DNA of 9,438 nt, from positions 1-9,438 of the forward strand of contig JAFAPB010000042.1 of NCBI GenBank assembly GCA_019247335.1, written 5' to 3'. The stretch is from Candidatus Kaiserbacteria bacterium. GTDB lineage: Bacteria > Patescibacteriota > Minisyncoccia > Phycocordibacterales > UBA2100. The first letter of the stretch is position 1; the number at the start of each line of letters is the position of its first letter. Shown piece by piece: positions 1 through 5,477 of this stretch. A model generated the notes under the pieces. That model did no database searches. It saw only the letters and a program-made list of their open reading frames with translations, and was not told the origin of the DNA. The translations under genes and the position numbers were made by a program.

Positions 1-13
1 ACGCCTCACATCT

Positions 14-50
14 CGACCCCGGGGTTTCCTCGGGGTCGTTTTGTGTTTTT
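14..50 (+). terminator. Rho-independent terminator of a gene upstream of the window
   Basis: An 8-bp perfect stem (CGACCCCG at 14-21 with CGGGGTCG at 31-38) encloses a 9-base loop. It is followed by TTTT, GTG and a run of five T, the classic intrinsic terminator layout for + strand transcription. It separates an upstream transcription unit outside the window from the gene that starts at 67. Confidence 0.8.
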
Positions 51-66
51 GTGATACCGTAAAGTC

Positions 67-759
67 ATGAACAAAGTCGTCCTCTGGATCCTCGCGATAC
101 TCATCGTTATCGCTGCCGCGTACCTGCTCTTCACGCGCACGGGAAGCGCGCCTGTCGCACAGAACGCGACGACGACCACGCAAAACGCCACAAGCATGTC
201 GACTTCGACCATCTCCGAGGAGACTGTCGATTACATCGTGAAAGCCGACATTCCGCAGTTCGGCATTCCCGCGATCGATGCCGCGATCAAAAACGAGATC
301 ACGGGGCAGGCGAATCAGCTGAAACAGCAGGCGACGCAGGATAAGCCGACCACCGTGCAGAGCGAGAAGTACGAATTCGACAGTATGATATCGAGCACGT
401 ATGTCGGGCCCGACGTCGTGAGTGCGAAAGTCGTCGCATCGATCGACACCGGCGGCGCGCACCCGATGCCGAACATCGAAGGATTCAACTACGATCGTGC
501 GACGGGCCACGCGCTTACGCTCGATGACGCGCTCAAGATGACCGGACTCTCGCTCGCGCAAGTTTCAGCGCAAGCGACCGCGCAATTGAACAAGGACTTC
601 GGGGATTTCGTGATCGATCCGCAGGGCTCCGCACCGACGCCGGACAACTATCAGAATTTTTACGTGACCAAAGACAGCGTCATCTTTATTTTCGAGCCGT
701 ACCAGGTGACCGCGTACGCTGCGGGCGCGCCGGAGGTCTCCTTCCCGCGCGTCAAATAA
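67..759 (+). CDS. Membrane-anchored DUF3298 (RsiV-like) domain protein
   Basis: Predicted 230-residue extracytoplasmic protein. A hydrophobic segment at residues 4-22 follows a single Lys and is probably an uncleaved membrane anchor, since no lipobox Cys or clear signal-peptidase site is seen. A Thr/Ser/Asn-rich linker (about 30-50) follows. The rest resembles the DUF4163/DUF3298 (PdaC/RsiV-type) fold: a substrate-like half up to about 125, then the typical TGGAHP stretch at 128-133, a GFNYDRATG segment at 139-147 followed by LTLDDAL, and a C-terminal FIFEPYQVTAYAAG block at 207-220. In characterised relatives this domain sits outside the membrane in anti-sigma factors (RsiV) or next to deacetylases. 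No cytoplasmic anti-sigma region is present here, so its role is unknown. No Shine-Dalgarno precedes the ATG; a weak extended -10-like TGATACCGT (52-60) ends six bases before it. First gene of a four-gene run. Confidence 0.8.
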   Translation: MNKVVLWILAILIVIAAAYLLFTRTGSAPVAQNATTTTQNATSMSTSTISEETVDYIVKADIPQFGIPAIDAAIKNEITGQANQLKQQATQDKPTTVQSEKYEFDSMISSTYVGPDVVSAKVVASIDTGGAHPMPNIEGFNYDRATGHALTLDDALKMTGLSLAQVSAQATAQLNKDFGDFVIDPQGSAPTPDNYQNFYVTKDSVIFIFEPYQVTAYAAGAPEVSFPRVK

Positions 760-798
760 GGCGAAGAAAGAGGGGACGCCGCCGCGCGTCTAGCTATC

Positions 799-2121
799 AT
801 GAAACGGGGTCGCTTTGCCGCTGCCATACGCCGCTCGCCCTTTTTGAGCGGGCTGCAGGAATACCCGACAACCGAGCTTATTGCGGCGGGTATCGGCATC
901 CTCGCTGTGCTTCTCGCGCTCATTTTTATGCTCGTGCCGTTTCCCTCGGGGCGGCCGGAACTTACGACGAGTGCGCCGCTCTCTGTCGGATCGCCGCAGT
1001 TTCTCGACGCGCTCGCCGCTGTCACGAATTCATCGGTCCGGTTCGGCGATCGCGTCGAACCCGTACAAAACGGCGACGGCTTTCTCGCGGCGCTCGAAGC
1101 ATCGATTCCGCGTGCGAAGCATTCGATCAATTTCGAAGATTTTATTTGGTACGACGGCGAGTTCAGCGATCATGTTTTCGACTTGCTCACGGCGGCCGCG
1201 ATGCGCGGCGTCGAGGTGCGTGTACTCGTCGACGCGCAGGGAGCGAAACTGCCGGATGACAAAGTGAAAGCGCTCAAAGCCGCGGGCGGGAAAGTCGAGC
1301 TCTTCCGGCCGAATTCGATCTTCAGCCTGAATCGCATCAACGCGCGATCGCATCGGCGCACGATGGTGATCGACGGCACCGAAGGCTACCTTGGCGGCGT
1401 CGCGATCGCCGACGATTGGCTCGGCAACGGGACAGATCCCAATAAGTGGCGCGACATGATGTTTCGTGTGCATGGCGACATGGCGGAGAATCTACAGGAC
1501 GCATTTTCGACGGATTGGTTCGAGACGACAGGCGAGGTGATCTCGGGGCCCGATTTCTTCCCGACCGTTGCGAAAGGCACGGTGCCATACGTGCCGGTTG
1601 TCACGGAGCCGACCGAATACACGACGCCGGTAGAATCGCTCTACGTGCTCTCGATCCGATCCGCGACCTCGACGATCTACATAACGAATCCGTATTTCGT
1701 GCCCGACGTGGAGATGCGCAACGCCCTCGAGGATGCGGCGCGGCGCGGCGTCGATATACGTGTCTTGATACCGGCGCCGCATTCGAGCCCCGTGCATCAT
1801 GCGAGCGAGGCGAGCTACTCGGAACTGCTCAAAAGCGGCATACGCATCTACGAGTATCCGGGCCTCTTGCATACGAAGACACTCGTCGCCGACGACATCT
1901 GGTCCATCATCGGTTCCGCAAATCTCGACAATCGTTCACGCGCGATCAATGAGGAAAATGATATGGGCGTGAGCGACCCCGTGCTCGCGAAACAGTTGTA
2001 TGCGACGTTCGCGAGCGATACAGCGACCTCGACCGAAGTCACGAAAGACGCATGGGCGAAGCGGGCTTTCTGGGAATATATTCCGTCGCGGCTTTCGCTG
2101 CTTTTCGTGAAGCAATACTGA
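799..2121 (+). CDS. Membrane-anchored phospholipase D / cardiolipin synthase-like protein
   Basis: 440-residue PLD-superfamily protein. One N-terminal transmembrane helix (about 27-48) is followed by two PLD repeats. The second HKD motif is intact: H358, K360, D365, followed by GSAN at 372-375 and the E385-E386-N387 region. The first motif reads H185-R-R187 with D192, so the usual catalytic Lys is Arg; GG at 199-200 and the IADDWLG stretch follow as in cardiolipin synthase-like proteins. The family joins or hydrolyses phosphodiesters; bacterial Cls makes cardiolipin from two phosphatidylglycerols at the membrane. A single N-terminal helix fits membrane-associated lipid chemistry, but the substrate is not proven, and the Arg variant makes activity uncertain. 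The ATG at 799 is the only plausible start after the in-frame stop at 757; no Shine-Dalgarno is visible. It lies 39 bases after the DUF3298 gene and one base before the next gene, so co-transcription is likely. Confidence 0.88.
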   Translation: MKRGRFAAAIRRSPFLSGLQEYPTTELIAAGIGILAVLLALIFMLVPFPSGRPELTTSAPLSVGSPQFLDALAAVTNSSVRFGDRVEPVQNGDGFLAALEASIPRAKHSINFEDFIWYDGEFSDHVFDLLTAAAMRGVEVRVLVDAQGAKLPDDKVKALKAAGGKVELFRPNSIFSLNRINARSHRRTMVIDGTEGYLGGVAIADDWLGNGTDPNKWRDMMFRVHGDMAENLQDAFSTDWFETTGEVISGPDFFPTVAKGTVPYVPVVTEPTEYTTPVESLYVLSIRSATSTIYITNPYFVPDVEMRNALEDAARRGVDIRVLIPAPHSSPVHHASEASYSELLKSGIRIYEYPGLLHTKTLVADDIWSIIGSANLDNRSRAINEENDMGVSDPVLAKQLYATFASDTATSTEVTKDAWAKRAFWEYIPSRLSLLFVKQY

Positions 2122-2122
2122 T

Positions 2123-2686
2123 ATGGTCATCGATGTCGGTGCCGGCATCCTGCTCGCCCTCTGGGGGATGAATCATTTCGCGATCCCATTTACCGCTTCT
2201 TGGATCGCCCTCGGAATTTTCGCTGCGCTCTTTCCGGATCTCGATACGCTGACGCGATTTTTGCCGCGCGGAAATATCATCCGCCGCGTAATAGGGGAGC
2301 ATCGCGGGCTCCTGCATCGGCCGCTTTTCTACACCATCATTTTCCCGTTCGTTTTTTTCGCACTCGGTCGCGCGATCGGCACGCTCTTTGCGCTTGGCAT
2401 TCTCTATCACCTCATCCACGACACATTTTTTCTCGGCTGGGGAATCAAATGGCTCTGGCCGTTTTCTCAAAAGTCCCTTTCGCTCTTCCACGACAAAGAC
2501 GGCAGGCTCACGAAAGAAATTCTCTGGTGGGGGCCCGAAGAAGATGAACGCATCGAATCGACCTATCGCACCGATCATTGGGTACGCGCGTTTTATTTCA
2601 CGGTGAATCCGATCTCGATCAGCGAGTACGGCGCCTTGATCATCGCGCTCATCGTGCTCGCGATTCATCTCCACTTCATCTTTTAA
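2123..2686 (+). CDS. YdjM-like (PF04307-type) membrane metal-dependent hydrolase
   Basis: 187-residue polytopic membrane protein. Hydrophobic segments lie at about 5-37, 68-100 and 167-187. The conserved polar signature of the YdjM / membrane-bound metal-dependent hydrolase family is present: FPDLD (37-41), EHRGLLHR (59-66) and YHLIHD (95-100), followed by a KWLWPFS stretch (109-115). The His and Asp residues are the likely metal ligands. Family members are annotated as hydrolases, but substrates are mostly unknown and no reaction is assigned here. The ATG follows the stop of the PLD-like gene after a single base (TGA, T, ATG) with no recognisable Shine-Dalgarno, which suggests translational coupling. 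This tight pairing links it to the PLD-like enzyme and hence to membrane lipids or the envelope, by inference only. Confidence 0.8.
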   Translation: MVIDVGAGILLALWGMNHFAIPFTASWIALGIFAALFPDLDTLTRFLPRGNIIRRVIGEHRGLLHRPLFYTIIFPFVFFALGRAIGTLFALGILYHLIHDTFFLGWGIKWLWPFSQKSLSLFHDKDGRLTKEILWWGPEEDERIESTYRTDHWVRAFYFTVNPISISEYGALIIALIVLAIHLHFIF

Positions 2687-2721
2687 ACGGGACAATACGT
2701 CCTTATTCTTAATTCACGCAT

Positions 2722-2955
2722 ATGGCAGATACCATCATCACGAATTCGCCAGAACGAGGAACGAATAACGGCGATAGCTCGGCAGGCTGGGCGGTCGCGG
2801 TCATCATTCTTCTCATCATCGTCGCGGCGGGCGGCTACTATATTCTCCGTCATCGCGGTGCAGTGCAGAATCCGGCAGCGAATATCCAGGTGAACATACC
2901 GAATCCTACGAATACGGTTCCCTCAGGTACGGCGACCGGCAGCGCGACTCAATAA
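2722..2955 (+). CDS. Small single-pass membrane protein, unknown function
   Basis: 77 residues. A polar N-terminus (about 1-21, with NSPERGTNNGDSS) precedes one strong transmembrane helix (about 22-43, AVAVIILLIIVAAGGYYIL). A basic RHR follows, then a low-complexity Asn/Pro/Thr/Gly/Ser tail. The positive charge after the helix suggests the C-terminus could be cytoplasmic, but the low-complexity tail looks extracytoplasmic, so topology is ambiguous. I do not recognise a family. It lies 35 bases after the YdjM-like gene, and its stop codon runs into the strong terminator at 2954-2990, so it is the last gene of the unit. No Shine-Dalgarno is seen; a TATTCT hexamer at 2704-2709 could be a -10 giving a very short leader. 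GC-rich codon use like its neighbours supports a real gene. Confidence 0.65.
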   Translation: MADTIITNSPERGTNNGDSSAGWAVAVIILLIIVAAGGYYILRHRGAVQNPAANIQVNIPNPTNTVPSGTATGSATQ

Positions 2956-2990
2956 CAAACGGCTCCGCATTGCGGAGCCGTTTGTTTATT
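2954..2990. terminator. Strong bidirectional terminator between convergent genes
   Basis: A perfect 15-bp stem (2954-2968 with 2972-2986) has a 3-base loop (ATT). The stem core is GGCTCCGC/GCGGAGCC with AACAAAC/GTTTGTT flanks, so it has an A-rich left arm and a T-rich right arm continuing into TTATTTTC. It can terminate the + strand unit that ends at 2955 and the minus-strand gene that ends at 2986. Both stop codons overlap the stem. Confidence 0.92.
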
Positions 2991-3213
2991 TTCTGTGCGG
3001 GCGGCGACGTGGCACGAGCGGCATGCCGAACTCATGTCGATAGAGCTGCCAGATCACTTGCGTGACAAAAAGGATAATTTGGAGCGTAAGCGCGTAGCCC
3101 GCCGCTTTCCAGAATTGGCCGGTCGTTATCCAAAAGAAAATGTTGGTTATCACGAAGGCGATCACCCTCCATTCAAGGGAGACGAGAAAAGCATGCACCA
3201 CCTTGCTTTTCAT
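2986..3213 (-). CDS. DUF2061-like small membrane protein
   Basis: 75 residues with two transmembrane helices (about 15-31 and 37-55) and a very basic C-terminal tail (PRRRPHRK). The pattern matches DUF2061 proteins: a basic N-terminus, SLEWRVIAFVIT (12-23) in place of the usual TWRxxAT motif, TTGQFWKAAGYAL (30-42) in place of the TG-x-x-A-x-G stretch, and IWQLYRHEFG (54-63) in place of the YYxHERxW end. The function of the family is unknown. The ATG at 3213 begins at the conserved basic stretch; the frame is open upstream, but that part would be a poorly hydrophobic, Arg-rich extension. A TACAAT hexamer (3229-3224) lies ten bases before this ATG and there is no Shine-Dalgarno. An in-frame alternative ATG lies nine codons earlier, starting MRHTIDIH. 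Confidence 0.75.
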   Translation of the reverse strand: MKSKVVHAFLVSLEWRVIAFVITNIFFWITTGQFWKAAGYALTLQIILFVTQVIWQLYRHEFGMPLVPRRRPHRK

Positions 3214-3223
3214 ATGTATATCT

Positions 3224-3229
3224 ATTGTA
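3224..3229 (-). promoter_or_regulatory. Putative -10 element of the DUF2061-like gene
   Basis: TACAAT on the minus strand matches the sigma-70 -10 consensus at 5 of 6 positions and ends ten bases before the ATG at 3213. The mRNA leader would be only a few bases long. No convincing -35 is seen. Confidence 0.4.
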
Positions 3230-3271
3230 TGCCTCATATCTCGCGCAAATGCGGTTGTGCACACTGCCTCA

Positions 3272-3311
3272 TAAAATGGAAATCCGCCGAAGACACAGAA
3301 GCCTCCGGCGG
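3272..3311 (-). terminator. Possible terminator of the UbiA-family gene
   Basis: On the minus strand CCGCCG (3311-3306) can pair with CGGCGG (3289-3284) across a long 16-base loop, followed by ATTTCCATTTTATG. The stem is short and the T-tract broken, so this is a weak candidate. It lies just past the UbiA-family stop codon and before the promoter of the DUF2061-like gene. Confidence 0.35.
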
Positions 3312-3317
3312 GGAGCG

Positions 3318-4088
3318 TCACCTGACGATCACAGCGGCGATCAAGAGTCCGGTCGCGAGGTCCATGCAGAGCCATCGCTTCCGCGACACGGGGTTTTTCG
3401 TTACGAACACGATTGCCGCTCCGATCGGCCACGTAGCATACGCGAGCATCATCCCCATCGGATGAACGATCGGCACGAGAAAGGCCCCGATCGCAAGTAA
3501 AACGCCCGCGAGCTTCTCCGGATGTCTTAGCCGTGTCGCAGACGGGATCGTGTGCTTATAGCCGCGGTCGATGGTCGAGTCGGCGATATCAGCGAATACC
3601 TCTCGCCCATAGTTGCCGATCGCGATCGCAGCGAAGAGTACGACAGACAACTGATTCGACGTGCCCTCGGTGAGCGGCAAAAGCGCTGGGCTCGCCGATG
3701 TGAGCGAAACGACGATCGCCGGGAGAAACGGAACCGACCGGATCTCGGAATAGACGAGCGCAACGATCGCCATCGCGAGAAGCAAGACTCCGGTCCACGG
3801 ATTCGCCCATGCGGCAACCGCGATGAGACCAGTCGTCAGCACCCACAACGCGAGCAGCACGCACAGAAACTGGCGCGGTCGCTCGAAGGCGAGCCGCTTG
3901 CCCTTCTTCACATCGTGGAAGCGGTCGCGGTAATCGTTCTGTACCATCGTAATCATGCAGATGACGCAGACGATCGCGATCGGCAGCACGCTGACTCGCA
4001 CGCTGCACAACCGGTAACTCGCGACCGCAATGAGAGTCGCCAGGAGCGATGCGCGCAAGCGCAGCGCCCCGATCCATTGTTTGAGCAT
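3318..4088 (-). CDS. UbiA-superfamily prenyltransferase
   Basis: 256-residue polytopic membrane protein with about seven to nine hydrophobic helices. It carries both Asp-rich motifs of the UbiA superfamily: N51-D52-x-x-D55-x-x-x-D59 (NDYRDRFHDVKKGK) and R162-E163 with D167, D170 and D174 (REVFADIADSTIDRG), the latter followed by a Lys-His-Thr-Ile-Pro segment as in RExxxDIEDxxGD homologues. These Asp residues bind Mg-diphosphate of an isoprenoid donor, and the enzyme transfers the prenyl chain to an acceptor in the membrane. The second motif is closest in style to archaeal-type geranylgeranylglyceryl phosphate prenyltransferases, but acceptor and chain length cannot be read from sequence; quinone or chlorophyll-type substrates are alternatives. 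A good Shine-Dalgarno (AGAAGGA) lies seven bases before the ATG. It is transcribed divergently from the DUF3052-like gene. No isoprenoid or quinone pathway gene is in the window. Confidence 0.85.
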   Translation of the reverse strand: MLKQWIGALRLRASLLATLIAVASYRLCSVRVSVLPIAIVCVICMITMVQNDYRDRFHDVKKGKRLAFERPRQFLCVLLALWVLTTGLIAVAAWANPWTGVLLLAMAIVALVYSEIRSVPFLPAIVVSLTSASPALLPLTEGTSNQLSVVLFAAIAIGNYGREVFADIADSTIDRGYKHTIPSATRLRHPEKLAGVLLAIGAFLVPIVHPMGMMLAYATWPIGAAIVFVTKNPVSRKRWLCMDLATGLLIAAVIVR

Positions 4089-4095
4089 CGTAATG

Positions 4096-4120
4096 TCCTT
4101 CTGGTTCTGCCGTCACGATA
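4096..4120 (-). promoter_or_regulatory. Putative -10 and ribosome binding site of the UbiA-family gene
   Basis: On the minus strand TATCGT (4120-4115, 4 of 6 consensus matches) would start transcription near 4108. AGAAGGA (4102-4096) lies seven bases before the ATG at 4088. The ribosome binding site is convincing and supports the chosen start; the -10 is tentative and the -35 poor. Confidence 0.45.
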
Positions 4121-4153
4121 CCGTAGGCGCGGCAATACAAAAAGAGCATCGGC

Positions 4154-4162
4154 TGATAGGAT
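4154..4162 (+). promoter_or_regulatory. Putative extended -10 of the DUF3052-like gene
   Basis: TGATAGGAT fits the extended -10 pattern (TGn followed by TAGGAT, 4 of 6 matches) and ends six bases before the ATG at 4169. The transcript would therefore begin at or next to the start codon. There is no Shine-Dalgarno at a usable distance. Confidence 0.4.
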
Positions 4163-4168
4163 GGCGGC

Positions 4169-4501
4169 ATGGAAGCGCTGCTCAAAAAGCTGCAGGTGAA
4201 GGGTGAAAATTCGCTGCAGGTATTTAATAAACCGAACGGCGTGAAAGTCTCTGCCGTGCGCGGGAGGGGGAGCAGAGTCGTGCTGGAATTCGCGAAGCAT
4301 AAAAAGGATCTCAAGGCTGTGGCGTCAAAACACACTGACGTCCTTTGGGTCGCGTATCCCAAGGGTTCGTCAAATATCGAGACAGATTTGAATAGAGACG
4401 TCCTGCGGAGAGAAATGGAAAAACACGGCCTCAAGAGCGTTTCGCTCGTCGCAGTAGACGAGGCCTGGTCAGCGATGCGTTTCAAACGGACAGATAAATA
4501 A
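4169..4501 (+). CDS. DUF3052-like small soluble protein
   Basis: 110 residues, soluble, no signal peptide or membrane segment. The C-terminal half resembles the DUF3052 family from memory: LWVAYPKGSSNIETDLNRD (59-77) in place of the LWVsYPKkxxxxxTDLtrD motif, then HGLKSVSLVAVDEAWSAMRF (86-105) ending in the typical VDExWSAxRF block. The N-terminal LLKKLQVKGENSLQVFNKPNGV also fits the start of that family (PKKLGIKPG then VxxxNxPxG). Function is unknown. It stands alone between the divergent UbiA gene and the convergent DUF1385 gene. Several codons (CTG, AAA, TCA, AGA) look less GC-biased than in neighbouring genes, a subjective impression that might reflect a different history. Confidence 0.65.
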   Translation: MEALLKKLQVKGENSLQVFNKPNGVKVSAVRGRGSRVVLEFAKHKKDLKAVASKHTDVLWVAYPKGSSNIETDLNRDVLRREMEKHGLKSVSLVAVDEAWSAMRFKRTDK

Positions 4502-4508
4502 AGTTCGA

Positions 4509-4528
4509 GGTCGCGGTTTCCCGCGACC
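4509..4528. terminator. Hairpin between convergent genes, weak terminator
   Basis: An 8-bp perfect stem GGTCGCGG/CCGCGACC (4509-4516 with 4521-4528) has a TTTC tetraloop. On the minus strand it is followed by TCGAACTTTATTTA, a loose T-rich stretch; on the + strand no T-tract follows. It could end the DUF1385 transcript and perhaps stall transcription from the DUF3052-like gene. Confidence 0.5.
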
Positions 4529-4532
4529 CCGG

Positions 4533-5297
4533 TTAGATCTCGCCGTGCGCTTCAAGGAGGCGCCGCAAGGCTTCGCGTCCGACCGCGAGTTCGAGCTTGG
4601 TCGGCGGCCGCGTCGTGAGGTACCGCTGCAGGAAAACCGACGCCGCACGCGTTATCCTGATTCGCTCGAGACCGATCAGCGTGTCGATCCAAAAGACCGA
4701 CTCGGCAAGCGCGAACGAGACGTACGGCAGCGCCCTGCCAAGCCACGGCCGCGCGAGAAAGAGCGCGATGCCGATCGTTATCGCCGGCGCGATGAACCGC
4801 CCCATGCAGTGCTTATCGATGCGCGATGCCTCCGCCACATGATCGAGCGCTTCGCGACCGAAGCGGCGATACGCATTGATCGCCATGTGCTCCGCCGCAT
4901 GGAAACCGGCGACTAAAGTGCGATATAAGATGAGCGCGCCGATCACGATGAGCGGGCGCGAGGCGGCGAGTGTCCGGTCGATCATCTCCACCTTCTCCTT
5001 TTCGTTGCCGCTCGCGATGTACTGCTCGAGCAGCATGATCACCACGAATGCGACGCCCGCGAAGATCAGGGCGAATCGTATCTTCGCCCTGCGCTTCATG
5101 CCGCTGATCAAGAGGAGCGTGAAGATGATCGATTTCGGCGGCAGGTACGGAAGCTTCGCGAAGAATCGCTGGAGCGCATTGCGCGGCTGTACATCCGATT
5201 CGATGATGCCGTCGCGCTTCAATCGCGCGGTCGCGGTGAATTCGCTCGTATAGAAGAAGACGCTTTTTCGCAAAGCGCCGCCACCTAAGATGCGCAT
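4533..5297 (-). CDS. DUF1385 (YqhQ-like) membrane protein, divergent
   Basis: 254 residues. The order of features matches DUF1385: an N-terminal Gly-rich start (GGGALRKSV, 5-13) where typical members have GGQAVxEGVMMR, a soluble strand-rich stretch to about 50, hydrophobic helices at about 55-66, 74-92, 114-131 and 168-205, and the conserved polar signature FHAAEHMAINAYRRFG (132-147) followed by SRIDKHCMGRF (158-168). The end QRYLTTRPPTKLELAVGREAL (224-243) matches the usual QxLTTRxPxxxQxEVAxxAL block. His133, Glu136, His137, His163 and Cys164 look like metal or catalytic residues. No reaction is established for the family. The start is supported by AGGA eight bases upstream and by a clear promoter at 5352-5324. 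The degenerate N-terminal motif makes this a divergent member. It is divergent from the methyltransferase gene. Confidence 0.8.
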   Translation of the reverse strand: MRILGGGALRKSVFFYTSEFTATARLKRDGIIESDVQPRNALQRFFAKLPYLPPKSIIFTLLLISGMKRRAKIRFALIFAGVAFVVIMLLEQYIASGNEKEKVEMIDRTLAASRPLIVIGALILYRTLVAGFHAAEHMAINAYRRFGREALDHVAEASRIDKHCMGRFIAPAITIGIALFLARPWLGRALPYVSFALAESVFWIDTLIGLERIRITRAASVFLQRYLTTRPPTKLELAVGREALRRLLEAHGEI

Positions 5298-5305
5298 TGT
5301 TTTTG

Positions 5306-5352
5306 TCCTGATGAACTGCGACGACTATGCTGAATTCGCTATTCTCTGTCAA
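5306..5352 (-). promoter_or_regulatory. Sigma-70-type promoter and ribosome binding site of the DUF1385 gene
   Basis: A perfect -35 TTGACA (5352-5347) is separated by exactly 17 bases from CATAGT (5329-5324, 4 of 6 matches). Transcription would start near 5317. AGGA (5309-5306) lies eight bases before the ATG at 5297. This is the best complete promoter in the window. Confidence 0.75.
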
Positions 5353-5354
5353 CT

Positions 5355-5373
5355 TTAGCGAGATATCTTAGCG
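5355..5373. repeat. Short direct repeat around a palindrome in a divergent promoter region
   Basis: TTAGCG occurs at 5355-5360 and again at 5368-5373, flanking the palindrome AGATATCT (5361-5368). It lies just upstream of the -35 of the DUF1385 promoter and before the methyltransferase -10. It could be a regulator site, but the repeat units are short and chance is possible. Confidence 0.25.
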
Positions 5374-5395
5374 GGACGCAATTTTAAGTCAGTTT

Positions 5396-5404
5396 TGCTA
5401 TAGT
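5396..5404 (+). promoter_or_regulatory. Extended -10 promoter of the methyltransferase gene
   Basis: TGCTATAGT is an extended -10 (TGn plus TATAGT, 5 of 6 matches). Transcription would start near 5411 and give a leader of about 67 bases before the ATG at 5478. No good -35 is seen, as is common for extended -10 promoters. Confidence 0.55.
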
Positions 5405-5434
5405 CCGGCCAGGAGTCGAAAATACCGACAGCGT

Positions 5435-5452
5435 GCCGCGACGAACCGCGGC
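5435..5452 (+). other. Hairpin in the methyltransferase mRNA leader
   Basis: GCCGCG (5435-5440) can pair with CGCGGC (5447-5452) around a six-base loop. It lies 15 bases before the AGGAG ribosome binding site in the predicted leader. No T-tract follows, so it is not a terminator; it might affect translation or mRNA stability, or be a chance GC-rich fold. Confidence 0.3.
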
Positions 5453-5477
5453 GGGAATCCTTGAAACAGGAGCTGAA

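Noticed and set aside
3210..3222. AGATATACATATG upstream of the DUF2061-like start is identical to the end of the T7 gene 10 leader used in pET vectors, hinting at vector contamination.
   Set aside because: The preceding bases (AAT) do not continue the vector AAGGAG, the match is only 13 bases, and the flanks are ordinary genomic genes.
2995..3465. A + strand open frame across the DUF2061-like and UbiA-family genes.
   Set aside because: It crosses two real minus-strand genes, shows no domain and starts just after a terminator with no promoter or ribosome binding site.
3552..4199. A long + strand open frame opposite the UbiA-family gene.
   Set aside because: Its product is very rich in Arg, Asp and Glu with no domain, as expected for the antisense of a GC-rich gene; the minus strand has both UbiA Asp motifs.
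5433..5477. GTG start at 5433 for the methyltransferase.
   Set aside because: The ATG at 5478 has AGGAG five bases upstream, and the extra residues (RRTAAGILETGAE) show no family similarity; they lie over the leader hairpin.
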